DNA from: Scolanthus callimorphus
Lineage: Eukaryota; Cnidaria; Anthozoa; Actiniaria; Edwardsiidae
Assembly: GCA_033964015.1 (NCBI GenBank)
Contig: CM066912.1
Location: forward strand, 29,722,532 to 29,786,531
Reading direction: 5' to 3'
DNA: 64,000 nucleotides
The notes below the pieces were generated by a model. The model was not told the origin of the DNA and did not search any database. It worked only from the letters and a program-made list of their open reading frames with translations. Below are positions 9,700 through 21,572 of this stretch, in pieces. Every line of letters begins with the position of its first letter. Positions within the stretch are counted from its first letter, which is position 1. Position numbers and translations under genes: made by a program.

Positions 9700-11900
9700 A
9701 GATGGAACAAAATGGTGATTTTATAATTCATAAAAAGAGAACATAATGGGATTGCATTTATAAGCAGCAATACGAGTTCCGAGAAACTGGACACGTCTTA
9801 TTGCTATGAAAATAAATTAAAAGCAACTTTTAGTTTTAAATGGAGGAAACAAACATGGAAACAACGCTGAATCAATGTTTTTTTCCCCACAGATTTCAGT
9901 AATATTTTAAAGATAATCGAATAATGAGGAATTCTAAGGTTCACTTGTACTATGAAGAATTGCTCGCGAACGATGAAACGAAGCAGATCGAAACGACAAT
10001 CGTTACCGGTAAATCTGTCAACTTCAAATACTTCCCAAGTTAGATAAATCAAAAAGCGGAAAAATGATACAAAGAAAACTTAACTTACGCATTCACTTGA
10101 GATATGAATACTTCTAAAACTTACCCTTGCTGTGTTTTCAAAAATCTTGAAATAAATAAAAGACTATGGCAACTTACCGGGGAAAACACGAAGAGGATGT
10201 TGTTTTTAATCGCGGGTTGATCTGGAAATCTTATTTCATAGCGCGCATTCCTAAGGTATGACCGGGGCGCCTCGCTTAGTGAGCACATAAATTTTTCACC
10301 ATTAACATGGCGCCCTAGCATGGCCTTTTGCACCTTGGAATTCCGTCAGGAAAGACCTGTTTTATCCAAACCACAACAAAATCCCAACATGGCAGTATTC
10401 TGACAAAACTCCATCCATGTTCTTCCACGAAATGCTCTACATAAAATGCTATTTCCTCCGGTTCAAACTCAGCCAAATGTCAAAGTTTCACTGGTTTTGA
10501 CAATCGCTTGAACAGGGTGTTTACATATTGTTTACAAGTCGTTGCGGATCGCGAGCTTCTTGTCCAAATAAACTCCCAGCCACAAGTAAATGTTTTGCTT
10601 TCTTTATCCAAACATGAAGGTTTTCCTTATCTTCTTCTAGCGGGATTCAACGTACAACGTTTATTTTTCCTTCAGTTTTCTTCCTCTTGAACCGTTGCAG
10701 TTTTTTGCTATGTGATTTCGTCCGCGACATACTGAACAAAGCTTTGCGGGTCATTAAAGATTCAATCGATAGTTGGTTCCCATGCGATAGGTGTCAACTT
10801 CAAACGTGACAAGTATAGAACCCAGCACTAGGGTCATATTGTTCTTTAGACTCACAACCCCATTGACTTTATTTGGCATAAAAGAGACTGGAAAACTGTG
10901 GACCGTAACGGAATTTAAAGTCACTACGAACAGGTAACACTTGCCTGTGTATACAAAGTTTTTGTTGCAAAATGATTGATATGTGTCCTTATGCAGCACT
11001 AAAATTCCGCTAAAAATTCAAGGCGGTACCTTTGAAAGCGCAAACATTCAATTGTCTGGAATCAGTTTGAAAACAAGGGACACAAATATATCAGGCGTGG
11101 CAAGCCTTCCCGTAGTGCGAAACTGAGCGTTTTTCGGGCTGGTAGTTTGAGATTTCATTAGACTGCTGCTCATCCTCATTTCCTGCGTACTTTTTCCGAT
11201 GTCTAAGCTCTGAGGGAACGTTTCATGACAAATATACTAAAACTTCGAGAAAGTAAAACCATTTTCCCGTTGAATTTCGTGACCGCTTTCTTCGAGTTTG
11301 TTAGAATAGCTGTGAAACGCGTGCTCGTCCTCACGCTTATTCCCGGTCTAAGCTCTAAAACTTCAAGAGGACATTTGCTACGCAGGCCATACTAGCTATG
11401 CGCAGGTTTAGGAAAACTTTGAGATTGTGCATCCCCGTACACAGAGATGCCAGCAGGCCTAGCCCTTCGGGGAAAAGTTCGCGCGTCGATGAACGTTTTC
11501 ATTGAGTACTCCCTAGTTCTGGCGCCGCGGGAAATAATCCCCATGCGTTCTTATATGTAAGGCAAATAAGCACGTGGCAATAGCATGTATTTTATCATTT
11601 AAACAAGGAGAAATTGCCCAAAATAATAAAGTTTGAGATTTGACGTGTTTGGTGAGACACTTCTAATCCATTTTTCTTGAACATATCAGCACGCAGACCT
11701 AAAAATGATATGAAGGTTGTGGTTACGCCGTGCCAAATCAGTTCAACATTTCTTATTTCATTCACCGTTTCAGTTGGAGGGGTGTATCCAGAGAAGAGGG
11801 GAAGAAAGGGGATGGGGGGTATACGAAGCTGGAATCATTTAATGTTTAATGTCATTAAATGCAAGAAGATGGAGGATTTGACTGTCCGTTTTCGTATGGG
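9700..11900. other. Intergenic, upstream regions of two divergent genes
   Basis: This stretch lies between the 5' end of the LamG gene (minus) and the IGFBP-like gene (plus). No ORF with a recognisable domain or splice context was found. It should hold both promoters; only a weak minus-strand TTATAAA-like box near 9758 can be pointed to. Confidence 0.4.
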
Positions 11901-11918
11901 TCTCTTTAAGGGCATTGG

Positions 11919-12269
11919 ATGGTCTTCATCAAATTCTCCCTCATCCTGCTGCTTTTCCGAGTGCTGGTGAACTTAGCATGGGCTGATGGAGTCGAAGACA
12001 ACAAGGATGGGTACCCTGTGTACAGAAACGGGTGCATCCCATGTGGGCTTGTGACATGCCCAAATTTGGACTGCAAAGGCGGGAAAATGCGCGACATTTG
12101 CAACTGTTGTGATGTGTGCACAAAAGTGGCTGGTGAAACATGTGGCGGGATAGGTTATGTTCAAGGGAGATGCGACAAAGAAGCAGAACTTTTCTGTGAC
12201 ATATCTGAAGCAACATGGGCAAATCCAGTAGGAATTTGCACATCTACACAAGACGTTCATATACACTAA
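11919..12269 (+). CDS. Secreted single IGFBP-domain protein
   Basis: One uninterrupted ORF of 116 residues. Residues 1-23 (MVFIKFSLILLLFRVLVNLA and WAD) form a signal peptide. The mature part has exactly twelve cysteines in the spacing of the IGFBP N-terminal domain, with the family-type core CNCCDVCTKVAGETCGG (compare GCGCCxxCxxxxGExCGG). Stand-alone domains of this kind occur as secreted insulin/IGF-binding or immune-type proteins in invertebrates; whether this one binds an insulin-like peptide is inference. The first Gly of the usual GCGCC is Asn here. The ATG at 11919 is the natural start because the signal peptide begins there. No intron is needed, unlike many animal IGFBP-type genes, so a retrocopy or an undetected 5'-UTR exon is possible. 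No partner gene lies nearby. Confidence 0.8.
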   Translation: MVFIKFSLILLLFRVLVNLAWADGVEDNKDGYPVYRNGCIPCGLVTCPNLDCKGGKMRDICNCCDVCTKVAGETCGGIGYVQGRCDKEAELFCDISEATWANPVGICTSTQDVHIH

Positions 12270-12366
12270 ATGCTTACTTGTTAATTAGTGAAATTCAGGA
12301 GAGGTGGGGGTTCGACGTGCCTTTAATTTCCCATACAATCATATTTTATTTTTCAATGGAAATTCC

Positions 12367-12559
12367 AGACGGGTTGGAAGGTGGGTGGGGCATGGATATT
12401 TTCTGGAATCAGACGTCATTTATTATATTTCTTATATTTTTTTGTCTCATAGAAACATATTTTATACTGATCTCAAATCTACTAAACAAATAATTTCTTG
12501 GAACTTCTTTGGGCCGAGAAATTCCAGACATTTTGTAAGAAAAAGATCACAAAAATTGA

Positions 12560-12590
<31 letters not shown>

Positions 12591-12671
12591 ACACACACAG
12601 ACACCCCTCCAGACTTTCCACATGTCCTTCTGTAGGGGATATGGATATTTTCTGGAACCACACAATAGCAT
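12367..12671. repeat. Poly-C/CA-centred repeat block
   Basis: GGATATTTTCTGGAA occurs near both ends of this block, around a C16 run followed by (CA)n at 12559-12600. It looks like a low-complexity MITE remnant similar in style to 50899-51172. Confidence 0.45.
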
Positions 12672-12790
12672 TTAATTGTGAATAGAAACATGGCAAATAG
12701 AAGAGAAAAAATGACAATATGTAACATGAAATGTGCTTCTCATTCTGTATCATATTCAAATGCTAAGAGTGACCTAGACTGCTTGCAGGC

Positions 12791-12915
12791 GTTGGTTTTT
12801 ATCGCGTTGGTTTTTATCGCTTTGTCACTCGCTCCAGGCATTTCCGGCGCGCGTCCAAGATGGCGGCCACGACTACGAACTCTGGGGTTTTTGGGGTTTA
12901 CGCGATAAAAACCAA
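12791..12915. mobile_element. Short MITE with TTTTTATCGCG ends
   Basis: The left end GTTGGTTTTTATCGCG is mirrored at the right end by CGCGATAAAAACCAA. The interior contains AAGATGGCGGCC. Confidence 0.6.
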
Positions 12916-13385
12916 AGCAGGCTAAGAGTGACCTTGACCAAATACAATCTTTGATTTTGGATGACTCTTAGTAAAGTTGTATCATGAATTTGGCTGCAGG
13001 CCATATTCACTGATAGGATTTTGCTTTTCATTAGTTCTTGTGCTTAAAGTGATCAAAAGCGACAATCGCCTGACTTAGTAGTCTTCGTTGTTTATCAACA
13101 CACACAAAGGTTGATAGGAAATTGTTAACAAAGAGTGAACAAAATGCTGTGACATACCACACTCTGTTAGCAATATCCATTGCTGACAAAAGATGCTTCA
13201 ATAGCCATAGGAATGGTTGAATGTCTTTACTGCCTTGCATGTCCTAATAAATAACACAGACAGGTCAATAAAGTTTTGCTGTTGCCAAAGGGGGGGGGGG
13301 GGGGGTCTAAACAGAAAACTAGAGTCAGACAGATGGATTTCATTGGGACCTTGTAAAAGGTTTTACCTAGTTGGCATTACTCCAC

Positions 13386-13520
13386 ATACTAGTCCAATAC
13401 TCTGACAAATTTATGCTGGTATTGTTCTCTTCCATTGTATTGCCTCGTTCTATAATACACTCCATTGCACTCTATTGTTTTAGAGAATGCCTTGCATAAA
13501 TTTGTCAGTGTATTGGACAA
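13386..13520. mobile_element. Short MITE, about 130 bp
   Basis: AGTCCAATACTCTGACAAAT on the left is mirrored by AAATTTGTCAGTGTATTGGA on the right (one mismatch plus an end difference). Between the arms lie repeated TCCATTG/CTATTG motifs. Confidence 0.55.
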
Positions 13521-13539
13521 CCCTCTTACTCCAATAAAT

Positions 13540-14880
13540 TAAAAAGAAAAAAAGTTTTAGAGTTGGAGCTGCACCGGACACTCCCCACACAATGAACAAA
13601 CTTTGGCAAACCATATTTTTGCCACTTTGCTCTAAATCTTTGCAAATTTACTTTTCAGCTGCGTTATTGGGTGTCCTTTCTCTGTAATTTAGAAGTATGG
13701 AAAATGTTGACATATTAAACATTCACTTGTCATAAACAATGTTGCACTTTCCCTGCTAGCAGAGGCCACGTCTTTCTTTCTGTGTTTTGAAGTGGCTAGA
13801 GCTATACACACAAATGTCATAACCTCGTCCAGGATCATGGACGTACTTGACTGGTTTTACAAGTGTCAGGTTTTTGCTTCAAAACAGCCTGCATTTGCAC
13901 AAGCAATTTCTCAACTCAATGGTCAACTCACAGCACTTGCTCAACTTTTGGTTGAAAATAAAATGAATTCCAATAAATTCTCAAAAGAAAACTCATTAAA
14001 TTGAGTAAAAGAACTATCTAAGGCCACAAAAAAGAAATTGTGCATACATTTTATGTGCAGCTCGTGCACAAACTTGATTGACAAGTTTTGACAAGCTGAC
14101 ACCATTTTCTGGTAAAAGTAAATGCAGGGAGATCAAATGATGTAGCCTCTGCTCACAGGGAATGTTGAACTGTGACTGGCATGGGTGTACATACTCTTTC
14201 TTGCCAAAACAAATATGCCCAATTAAATGAGGTTTTATCAGGGACGGACCATTATGCACTTGTCTAGTCCATTTGCTTCCAACCCCCAACCCCTGTGACA
14301 TGCTGGGATTTTGCCAGGCAATAGTGGGGGAAATATCAGTGGTTTGTCTTGTATTTGTGCCCTGATCCCCAGATAACCCGGGGAACCAGCCGGGGGAATG
14401 GCAAGGGAAACAAAACATCTGTCTTTTCCATTTCTGAAAAGACACTCTACTTGTTTTGGTAGTATTAGGGAAAGTTTCTTTTATCCATCCAATTGACGGT
14501 GGAATTTGTCCCTGGGGTGTAGAAAATGTTTCCCCGGGGTGTAGGGAATTTGCCAAGGCATTCTCCTCTGGTAGGCGGTGGAATTATTTCAAATTTGACA
14601 ACATCTGTTTCATATTCCCCTGCTATGTCGCGGGGTTTGGGGGGTCTGTGGAAGCAAATGACTAGTGCATTAGAAAAGTGACAAGGGGTGGGACTTAGTT
14701 CTGGCTCGCTCAAATTTTTTTGGGGGGTGTCCCAGCTCTGCAGGAATGTTTTTTAGCCTTCTCGAATTTTGTTCCTTCTATTTGAGCTTGCTCGATATAT
14801 ATATATATATATATATATATGCTTTTTGCCCACCCCCCATCACTTTTCTAATGATCCGTCTCTAACTAAAGCTAAACTCA
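13540..14880. other. Gene-free stretch with long but unconvincing ORFs
   Basis: A 70-codon plus ORF (13792-14004) and a 180-codon minus ORF (14014-14556) are open, but neither shows a domain, signal peptide or splice context. A (TA)n microsatellite occupies about 14794-14820. The sequence may be an old transposon remnant. Confidence 0.35.
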
Positions 14881-15338
14881 AGCCAGAGAAAAGCTAAAAA
14901 GAAGTGCACGTCAAACATTAATTAGTGCATTTGTTGTCCTCAGTGGCATACATAGTCGTTGCAGCAATTTTAAACCCAAGAAAATGAACTGAATGATGAA
15001 GGCCCGGTTCAATAGTCAAACTATAGTCTTCCATAGGTTTGAGAGCTTCCCTTCAAGGCTGGAAGACATGACACATGGTCTGTATCAGTGAAAGACTATA
15101 GAAGTTCTTACCTTTATTTTCAGCGATTTATGTGACGTGTTCACGAACATAAGTTATTACTGCCATTCCTAATCTGGTTTTGGCGATGATATCCCTTCAA
15201 GGAAGTGTTTTTTGCAGCCGATTTGTCGCTGTGCTTTCGAGTAACTCCGTCCGCCATCTTTGGTAGTTTGAATGCAGCAATGCGTGACGACTGGGCTAAT
15301 GGATCAGTAGGATTTCTATCCTTCGATCCCACGTGGTT

Positions 15339-15410
15339 GGCTCAGTGGTCTAGTGGTATGATTCTCGCTTCGGGTGCGAGAGGTCACGGGTTCGATTCCC
15401 GTCTGAGCCC
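15339..15410 (+). tRNA. tRNA-Pro (CGG anticodon)
   Basis: A 72-nt cloverleaf. The acceptor stem GGCTCAG pairs fully with CTGAGCC, with discriminator C. The D region is TGGTCTAGTGGTATGA (A box), the anticodon loop TTCGGGT gives CGG, and GGTTCGATTCC is a perfect T loop/B box. A T-run (TTTTTTTCTTTTTT) follows directly as the Pol III terminator. CCA is not encoded, as expected for a nuclear gene. It converges on a second tRNA-Pro gene 518 bp away. Confidence 0.95.
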
Positions 15411-15633
15411 TTTTTTTCTTTTTTCTACTTTTTCATTCACGCATTCAATGATCATTTTGTTCGTACTTGTAACCGTTGTAAAGTGGATAAAGCCGAATCG
15501 GGACGGCGTACATTCAATATTATTTTGGCTTGAAATAGTTTTGAAAACACTAACAGCGATGGGTCTGGATCCAAAATGGATGCAATGTCCCAATAAAATC
15601 GACGACTATTAGAGAGAAGTGATAATACAGACA

Positions 15634-15769
15634 AGATGTGTGCCGACGTTTCGGACTCTTTACTTTCAGTCCTTCATCAGGGCGGTTACAGAAATCAGGT
15701 TACAGAAATTTCTGTAACCGCCCTGATGAAGGACAAAAGTATAAGAGTCCGAAACGTCGGGACAAATCT
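15634..15769. mobile_element. Palindromic element between the two tRNA genes
   Basis: Imperfect inverted arms of about 65 bp are joined at GGTTACAGAAATTTCTGTAA. Each arm, read outward from the centre, carries CCTGATGAAGGAC, a short variable loop, and GAGTCCGAAACGTC. The CTGATGA...GAAAC arrangement recalls hammerhead-ribozyme cores carried by Penelope-like retroelements, but the stem II closing position does not pair cleanly. Confidence 0.6.
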
Positions 15770-15928
15770 TGAACGAGATCTATTAATAACAAACATTATG
15801 AGCCCGTACGCGGTAGGTCTTTAAAATGAACTTTATTTTCCATTTTTGTATTTACTTAAAAGTAGATTTAGATTGGATAAAAAGGAGGAGGTTTTATTAA
15901 GAAAAAAAAAAGAAAAAAAAATTATCCT

Positions 15929-16000
15929 GGGCTCAGACGGGAATCGAACCCGTGGCCTCTCGCACCCAAAGCGAGAATCATACCACTAGACCACTGAGCC
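15929..16000 (-). tRNA. tRNA-Pro (TGG anticodon)
   Basis: The minus-strand 72-nt cloverleaf is identical to the other tRNA-Pro copy except at the anticodon (CTTTGGGTG, giving TGG) and the variable-loop base (AGGCC against AGGTC). Acceptor stem GGCTCAG/CTGAGCC, B box GGTTCGATTCC. A long minus-strand T tract (plus-strand A run at about 15900-15921) is the terminator. Head-to-head-facing placement with the CGG gene suggests an inverted duplication followed by anticodon change. Confidence 0.95.
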
Positions 16001-16109
16001 GCTCATGAAATAACAACATGAGAATATCCTATATACTGTATATCTCTTCCGGACCGTATCCCATGAATCATAGCGAGAACAGAAGACAATATAATTGAAA
16101 TAATCAATA

Positions 16110-16322
16110 TGGATCTTCATTAGATTACTTCACCAAAGTAATCTTATGTTATTGCTTGACGACTTCAACTTCTTGAAACCACATTAAATTTTGTCATCCT
16201 CGGAGACCCAGGGAATTTTTCCTCTGTTAGAGGAAAAATCCCCTGGGTCTCCGAGGATGTAATTTTGTTCGCGTGACATTTTTCTTATGTCGTTATGTCG
16301 CAAGTTTGTGTGCTTGGCAGGC
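16110..16322. mobile_element. Partial MITE copy B with inserted hairpin
   Basis: This matches the right half of the element at 6694-6916 (GACTTCAACTTCTTGAAACC and TTATGTCGTTATGTCGC). It is interrupted at about 16195-16260 by an almost perfect palindrome with arms ATCCTCGGAGACCCAGGG and mirror. Confidence 0.65.
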
Positions 16323-16639
16323 CGATCGATATTTTTAGAACAACAACAAAAAAAAACAACAAAAGCATAAAAAGCATAGCAAAACACTTGTACTCGAATG
16401 GTGCCCAATTTTTTCAGGGGAGGTGGTTGGTACCGGCATCTACCCCCTTAGGTACCCAACACCCCTTTTTCAGACCTCATTTTCTCAGAGTATAATAATC
16501 TAGGGGTACCTGTTTTTATTGCACATATGGATTCCTCTCGCTGCGAGAAAAACGTTGGAGCATTCACCTTTTTAATATCTATTTAATTTAAGGAGATACT
16601 TGCTCCTAAAATTCAGCTCTGAGAGGTAGGTGGCTCCGG

Positions 16640-16797
16640 CACCTACAGAGGGGGAGGGGGTCATATTTTTTGGGCTTCGATTTTAGGGGGGGGGGGGTCA
16701 AATTTTTGGGCTTGCATTTTACTGAGGGGGGGCTAAAATTTTGGGTCCCGAGTTTGAAAAAAACTCAGCCCCCCCCCCCCCCCCCCCCCTTAAATAA
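16640..16797. repeat. Poly-G/poly-C low-complexity block
   Basis: Several G runs (up to ten) with GGTCAAATTTTTGGGCTT-type repeats precede a run of about 22 C at 16768-16790. This is probably a degenerate relative of the other homopolymer-tipped elements. Confidence 0.5.
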
Positions 16798-17095
16798 TGA
16801 CCACTCCCTAGTATCCAGTGGTGGATATTTTCTCGGCGAAGCACAAATAAAATGCCCGATTTTCATTGCAGAAATGTGCTGCTCTCTTCAAATGAGCACA
16901 ATGGGTAGGGTTTTCGCCGTGATTCATGAACTGTTTCACAAGATATCGGCAGTCGAAAATCCGATTTTGAACTGGACTAGGGAGTAGGTCAAGACAACGG
17001 CAAATGTTGGATAGTAAATCAAATTGCAAAAGCTCAACCCTTATTGTTTGTACTGCCACTACATCTGGCGACATTGTTATCAGTTAATGGGGTAC

Positions 17096-17332
17096 CTTAA
17101 AGAGCCCTAGTCAGCCACTCCTTTGTTATTGTTTTCAGTCGATATGAAACAACGAATTACGTGTAGAAATCTTGAAATAGTCTTCTAAAAACAAAGTTTT
17201 ATTATTCATTTATCGAATTCAATCGAAAATATTGCACTACATCCCCTAAATCAGCCGATGGAAATGGATGCTTTCTCTGTCTCGGTATGTTGCTAGGATG
17301 ACAAAATGGAGGCTGACAGAGGCTCTTTAATG
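17096..17332. mobile_element. TTAAAGAGCC-ended MITE, copy 1
   Basis: The ends TTAAAGAGCCCTAGTCAGCC and GGCTGACAGAGGCTCTTTAA are inverted repeats. The interior contains ATTACGTGTAGAAATCT and AATCAGCCGATGGAAATGGA. Two other copies lie at 39250-39515 (same orientation) and 34803-35012 (reversed). Confidence 0.75.
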
Positions 17333-19180
17333 GGAAGCACTCTCACTTTCCGATGCTGAAAGATCCACACTTTAATTTCTGATGCATTTTTAATCCTTTG
17401 AGTACTTCACAGCATGTAGTTGCACTCTATCTTTTCTTTCATAAGATAAGAAGCGATCCTTGAAAATATCAATGTTGTTTAGATTACGCTAAATAATTTA
17501 TCATCGTAAACAACGATATTATCCGCGATATTATAGAGTACTTAGAAAATATGAGGTTTTGTTACTCTAGAACTAACGTTAAATGCCCCTAACAGAACGT
17601 GAAAACTTTTCTTTGGATGAAACTTACTTTAATATTACGCTTGTGGACAAATTACGAATTTATAGTTTATACAAAGAAAAATTAAAAAAACTTATACATT
17701 AATTGTATAAGTATATTGTGACTACAAACTATATTAAAGAAATAACTATTTGGGGAAAATTTTAATAGGTGCTTTTCTTTATAAGCCAGTAAGTTTGACC
17801 CGACTAGTTAACCAAAACCGAATTGCTCAGCCCATGTAGAAAAAATCATAAGATTCGCGATGTGATTGGTTGAGAGGTTTCACTCTAATGCAGCGGATAA
17901 AACATGGACCTATTTAGTGTCGCTGAGGGTGGGGGATATAAGCTAAATAATTCAAGGGTTTTTGGGTACCATAAAGGTCTCTTTCTACTCAGTAGACACC
18001 AAACTAAGAAAGGCTCATTAAGTGTCAGAGAATTCACAGAGAATTTACCGACGATCCTTAGAAAATAACCAACGGTTCCATCAGATGAATGTTCAAGACA
18101 CTGCAAATAAAGTGGAGTATTATGCTTTGGCTGCCATGGCTACAATAACTCTAGGTAAGCTCTCTTAGCCTAAAGTGAGGGGGGCTCATTTTAGGTTCAT
18201 TTAAGTGCGGGGGTTTCGTTTACACCAACATATGAAAATCTGCTGAAAAATGGAGAATGGAGAGTTTGAATTAAATGGAACTGTTGTGTGAAAGGCAACT
18301 GCGAATCGAGGTAGTAGTCTATAAAATAGCACTAAATTCGCCAGTCCTTGTTAAGTTCCCCGTCAGGCGTGGTGTGGGGAGATTTTTTAATTGCTCTACC
18401 TTAGCCATGTAGATGGGCTTTTCAACTGAGCTTAAAACGTCCGGAGACCAAAAGCTTTGTGGCGGAAGGCACAGGGGCCAATCAAATAACCCCCCGTTGA
18501 TAATGCGCGCATTCTGGGGAGTGGGCACCATACAGTAAGTAGAAACTGAGCGGAACAAGAGAGTTGTTTACAAATAGACATTTATATGAATACATCTGCG
18601 CAGTTTAACATCATCATGTAAATCTCTACGTCTGACTAGAGGTATGATTTATCAATATAAAGACTATATGATTATTATTCTTAAAAGAATTGTTGCACAC
18701 TTGACTCATCCTGTAGAGCGTGCCCGTTGATTTACACCCTTTTCAAAAACGTTGATCGTAACAAATTTATAAAGACCTGCGACCAGAGGCTCATGGGAAA
18801 CGGAGCGACTCAGAGATGAGGTCAGAGTGAAACGCGAAATAGTGATTTGTGTTTTTCATCACCTTCAAGTCGGCTCGCTATCTGCGAGTTACAGTTTGTG
18901 CTTCCAGACTTTGTCTTCCAGTCTGTCGCGTCAAAGTCAAGACCACAACAAACCTTAGGATGATTTTAAAACATAAATGTTTCGATGTCACGTAATCTCA
19001 GCTTTGGCGCGTTGTACGTTCTGTTATCAGTTAGAGCCAAGTCATGTCGTATCTGACAGACCTATTAGGCGAAAATCGTGTAGTGTAACACTCAACTATT
19101 TCACAGTACTTTCCGCAGGCTGCAGTGCGCGAACAGGGATGGTTATAAGGTTGTGAAAAATGTAGTAAAACACAGGTCAG
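17333..19180. other. Gene-free AT-rich stretch
   Basis: No exon-like frame with domain or splice support on either strand. The minus ORF at 18319-18558 has no recognisable features. Confidence 0.4.
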
Positions 19181-19505
19181 GGTCAGGTCAAGGTCAGGGT
19201 CAGGTCAAGGTCAGGGTAGTTGGCAAAATATCTAACGCATCGAAAAGATAAGCCCGGCATCACACGAAAGTCCTGTCGCTTTTACAAATCCGCGCGGACT
19301 GCCTGTGGTATTCTTGTGAATCTCGATCCAGGCCCTTTTGCCTAGGAAAAACAAAATGGCGACTAAGAGAGCGTGTTTCTTGAATATCTGCAAGTTTTGC
19401 TTAATTTTCCTGCTACATTCCTTAAGATATGAGGAAAAATACTTACAGACTTTCAATAAGGTAAGGGGATTTCCAATATAAGGAAGTTTTGCAACGTAGG
19501 CAAAA
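19180..19505. repeat. Dispersed repeat copy plus GGTCAGGGTCA mini-array
   Basis: It begins with alternating AGGTCAGGGTC/AGGTCAAGGTC units (19180-19220). The following block, with CAAAATGGCGACTAAGAGA and TAAGGGGATTTCC, is similar to the reverse complement of 23880-24090, so a dispersed family is likely. Confidence 0.5.
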
Positions 19506-19644
19506 TTCGACAGCTTTTGGCGAAATTTTCTTGATATAGAAGGAGAGTAAATAGGCCTTGAAAAGCACCAGGAAGGGTTGCGCCACCCGTTCTCAGCACC
19601 TATTTTGACAAGCTTGGATGCCTAAAGGCCCGTTTAATTACACT

Positions 19645-19965
19645 TGCAATTTTTGCTGCAATTTTTGCTGCAATTTTCGCTGCAATTTTCGCTGCAATTT
19701 TTGCTGCAATTTTTGCCGCGTGAGTCGCGACAATTTTTCCCTCACGTACGCGCCAACTCACTTATGTAACTAGGTGCAACTCGCGCGCGATCTGCCGCGA
19801 TTTTTGTCGATTGATGTCGCGGAGATTTCAAACATATTCGAAACTCTTTATTTTGCAACTTGATGCGATTTGAAGAAAATAGAGCACATAAATCGTATCG
19901 GATTTGCATCTCCTTTACACAAGAGAGGAGTTGGAAGCAACTCGTGCGAGAAAAATCGAAGCAAC
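19645..19965. repeat. CTGCAATTTTTG array and related element
   Basis: About seven copies of a 12-bp CTGCAATTTT(T/C)G unit (19645-19720) are followed by TGCAACTCGCGCGCGATCTG and GATTTGCATCTCCTTTACAC. The latter motifs recur in 61655-61778, so both belong to one dispersed family. Confidence 0.55.
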
Positions 19966-21430
19966 AAATAAAACAGAAATCTCAGCCTTAAGAAGCACCG
20001 TTATTTTGACCTGTTTTTTTCAACCTACTTTTCGGTGTTTGGAATCGTGATGAAACACGCTGTCTCGTGTTTGATATATTACGAACCTACTGACCGCATC
20101 ATCTATTGAAAGCGCAGAGCATTAATTTAGTTATTGGATTCCCTCGTTTCCAATAGTTGTTACTAATGCTATTAATGGCGTTGATCACAATAGGTTTTAC
20201 AGGCTGAAAAGTGTTTGTACAAGGCTTCTGAAAGTGGGGTATCTTTAAAATATATTTGATCTTTACCGCTTCTAGAAACCTGTTGTTAAACAAGTCATTT
20301 GGATGAAGTATTCAAAGTATCACACAGATGAACAGATGATCTGAATCGAATTAAAGAACAAGTGATCTGATCGAGTTATTTGGTACTCAAAAATAAGGTG
20401 AGCGGAATGTTCTTGTGGGAGATTCTAGAAAATTGTATTGCTAATATTTTATCGTCCACTGCGAGATGAGAAAATTAGCCGCGAAAAAAATGATCAATAT
20501 AAACATTTCTTTGCAGGGGGCGAAAATATAAAGATTAAAATTCATCGCACTCCACTTAGAATGGTGTCTTAAAGGAACCTCGCAAAGCTTAATCGCATCG
20601 TTTTGAAGAAAGACGTGCCTTTTTGTTAGGAAGCGTTTGCTCTTTGTCTGATCTTATCGCATTATTTGGCGGGTTTCTCGGCATGGTTGTGCAGTAATAC
20701 TTGATAAAGATGGGGAAATCCTCAAGCTCATATTCTGTACCACTGTGTGTAAACATTATTTTGCTGCTTCCTATTGTGCAGTGAACTTAATTAAATGAAA
20801 AGCTTCTTCGGATAAAAATCATTTCCACTTAAAAGTAGGACACAAGCACAGTGTGAAGAATGGTTGATTTGTTGTTTATTTATGCAGTTTAATTAATTTT
20901 CTCTTAATTGCAAGATCGGATAATAATTGGAGAGTTCTTCCTTCAATTTAGACAAGGCGGCTAGATAGCTGTAAGCCACAACTTAAAGAGCATTTTCAAT
21001 TTCAATCTTCAAAGAATCCCATGAATCCGGCTTGACGATTTTTTGGAACCCGCATATAAAGAAGATACACCACTTAAGGGGGCGCCATGCTATTTTCAGA
21101 TTGGTAAGAATTTAAAAAGGTAGATGATAGTTTGCTGACGAGTAGAAGTAATGATTATTCTTTATAATAGTCAATCTTGGTATATAATTCAGTTTATCTC
21201 ATTAACTCAAATTCAATTTTAAAACCAGTATTCTGCACTGAATTTCTACGCCGAGGATACAATTTGCCATTTGCTGTCAATCCCGTTCGTTCTTTCTTAT
21301 ACGACAAGTTATTTTATACCTCGGAGACAGTTGAATTTGTCATCTTAGGGTATATATATATATACCTATATTAGGGTATATCAGAAACAGTTCTGACTAT
21401 GTTATATGCTACTACATTGCGTGCCGACTT
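19966..21430. other. Gene-free AT-rich stretch
   Basis: No supported coding frame. A short TA-rich direct repeat (GGTATATATATATATACC, then TTAGGGTATAT) lies at about 21348-21380. Confidence 0.4.
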
Positions 21431-21436
21431 TCAGAT

Positions 21437-21572
21437 ACCCTAGGTACCAGAGGCTGAAACTCTACCCGTTCGCTTTGTTTTTATGAGAAACTCAGAGCTG
21501 GCGACATCAGCTCGCTTCTCGCTCGAAAATTTTAATTCTTCTGACCTCGAGCCTCTGGTTTCCAGGGTAACT
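21437..21572. mobile_element. Short MITE with CCAGAGGCT ends
   Basis: ACCCTAGGTACCAGAGGCT on the left mirrors AGCCTCTGGTTTCCAGGGT on the right. A stray similar end (GAGCCTCTGGTAACCAGGGT) occurs at about 46566. Confidence 0.6.

Noticed and set aside
14014..14556. 180-codon minus ORF
   Set aside because: No domain, no signal, and the composition looks like chance opening in a repeat remnant.
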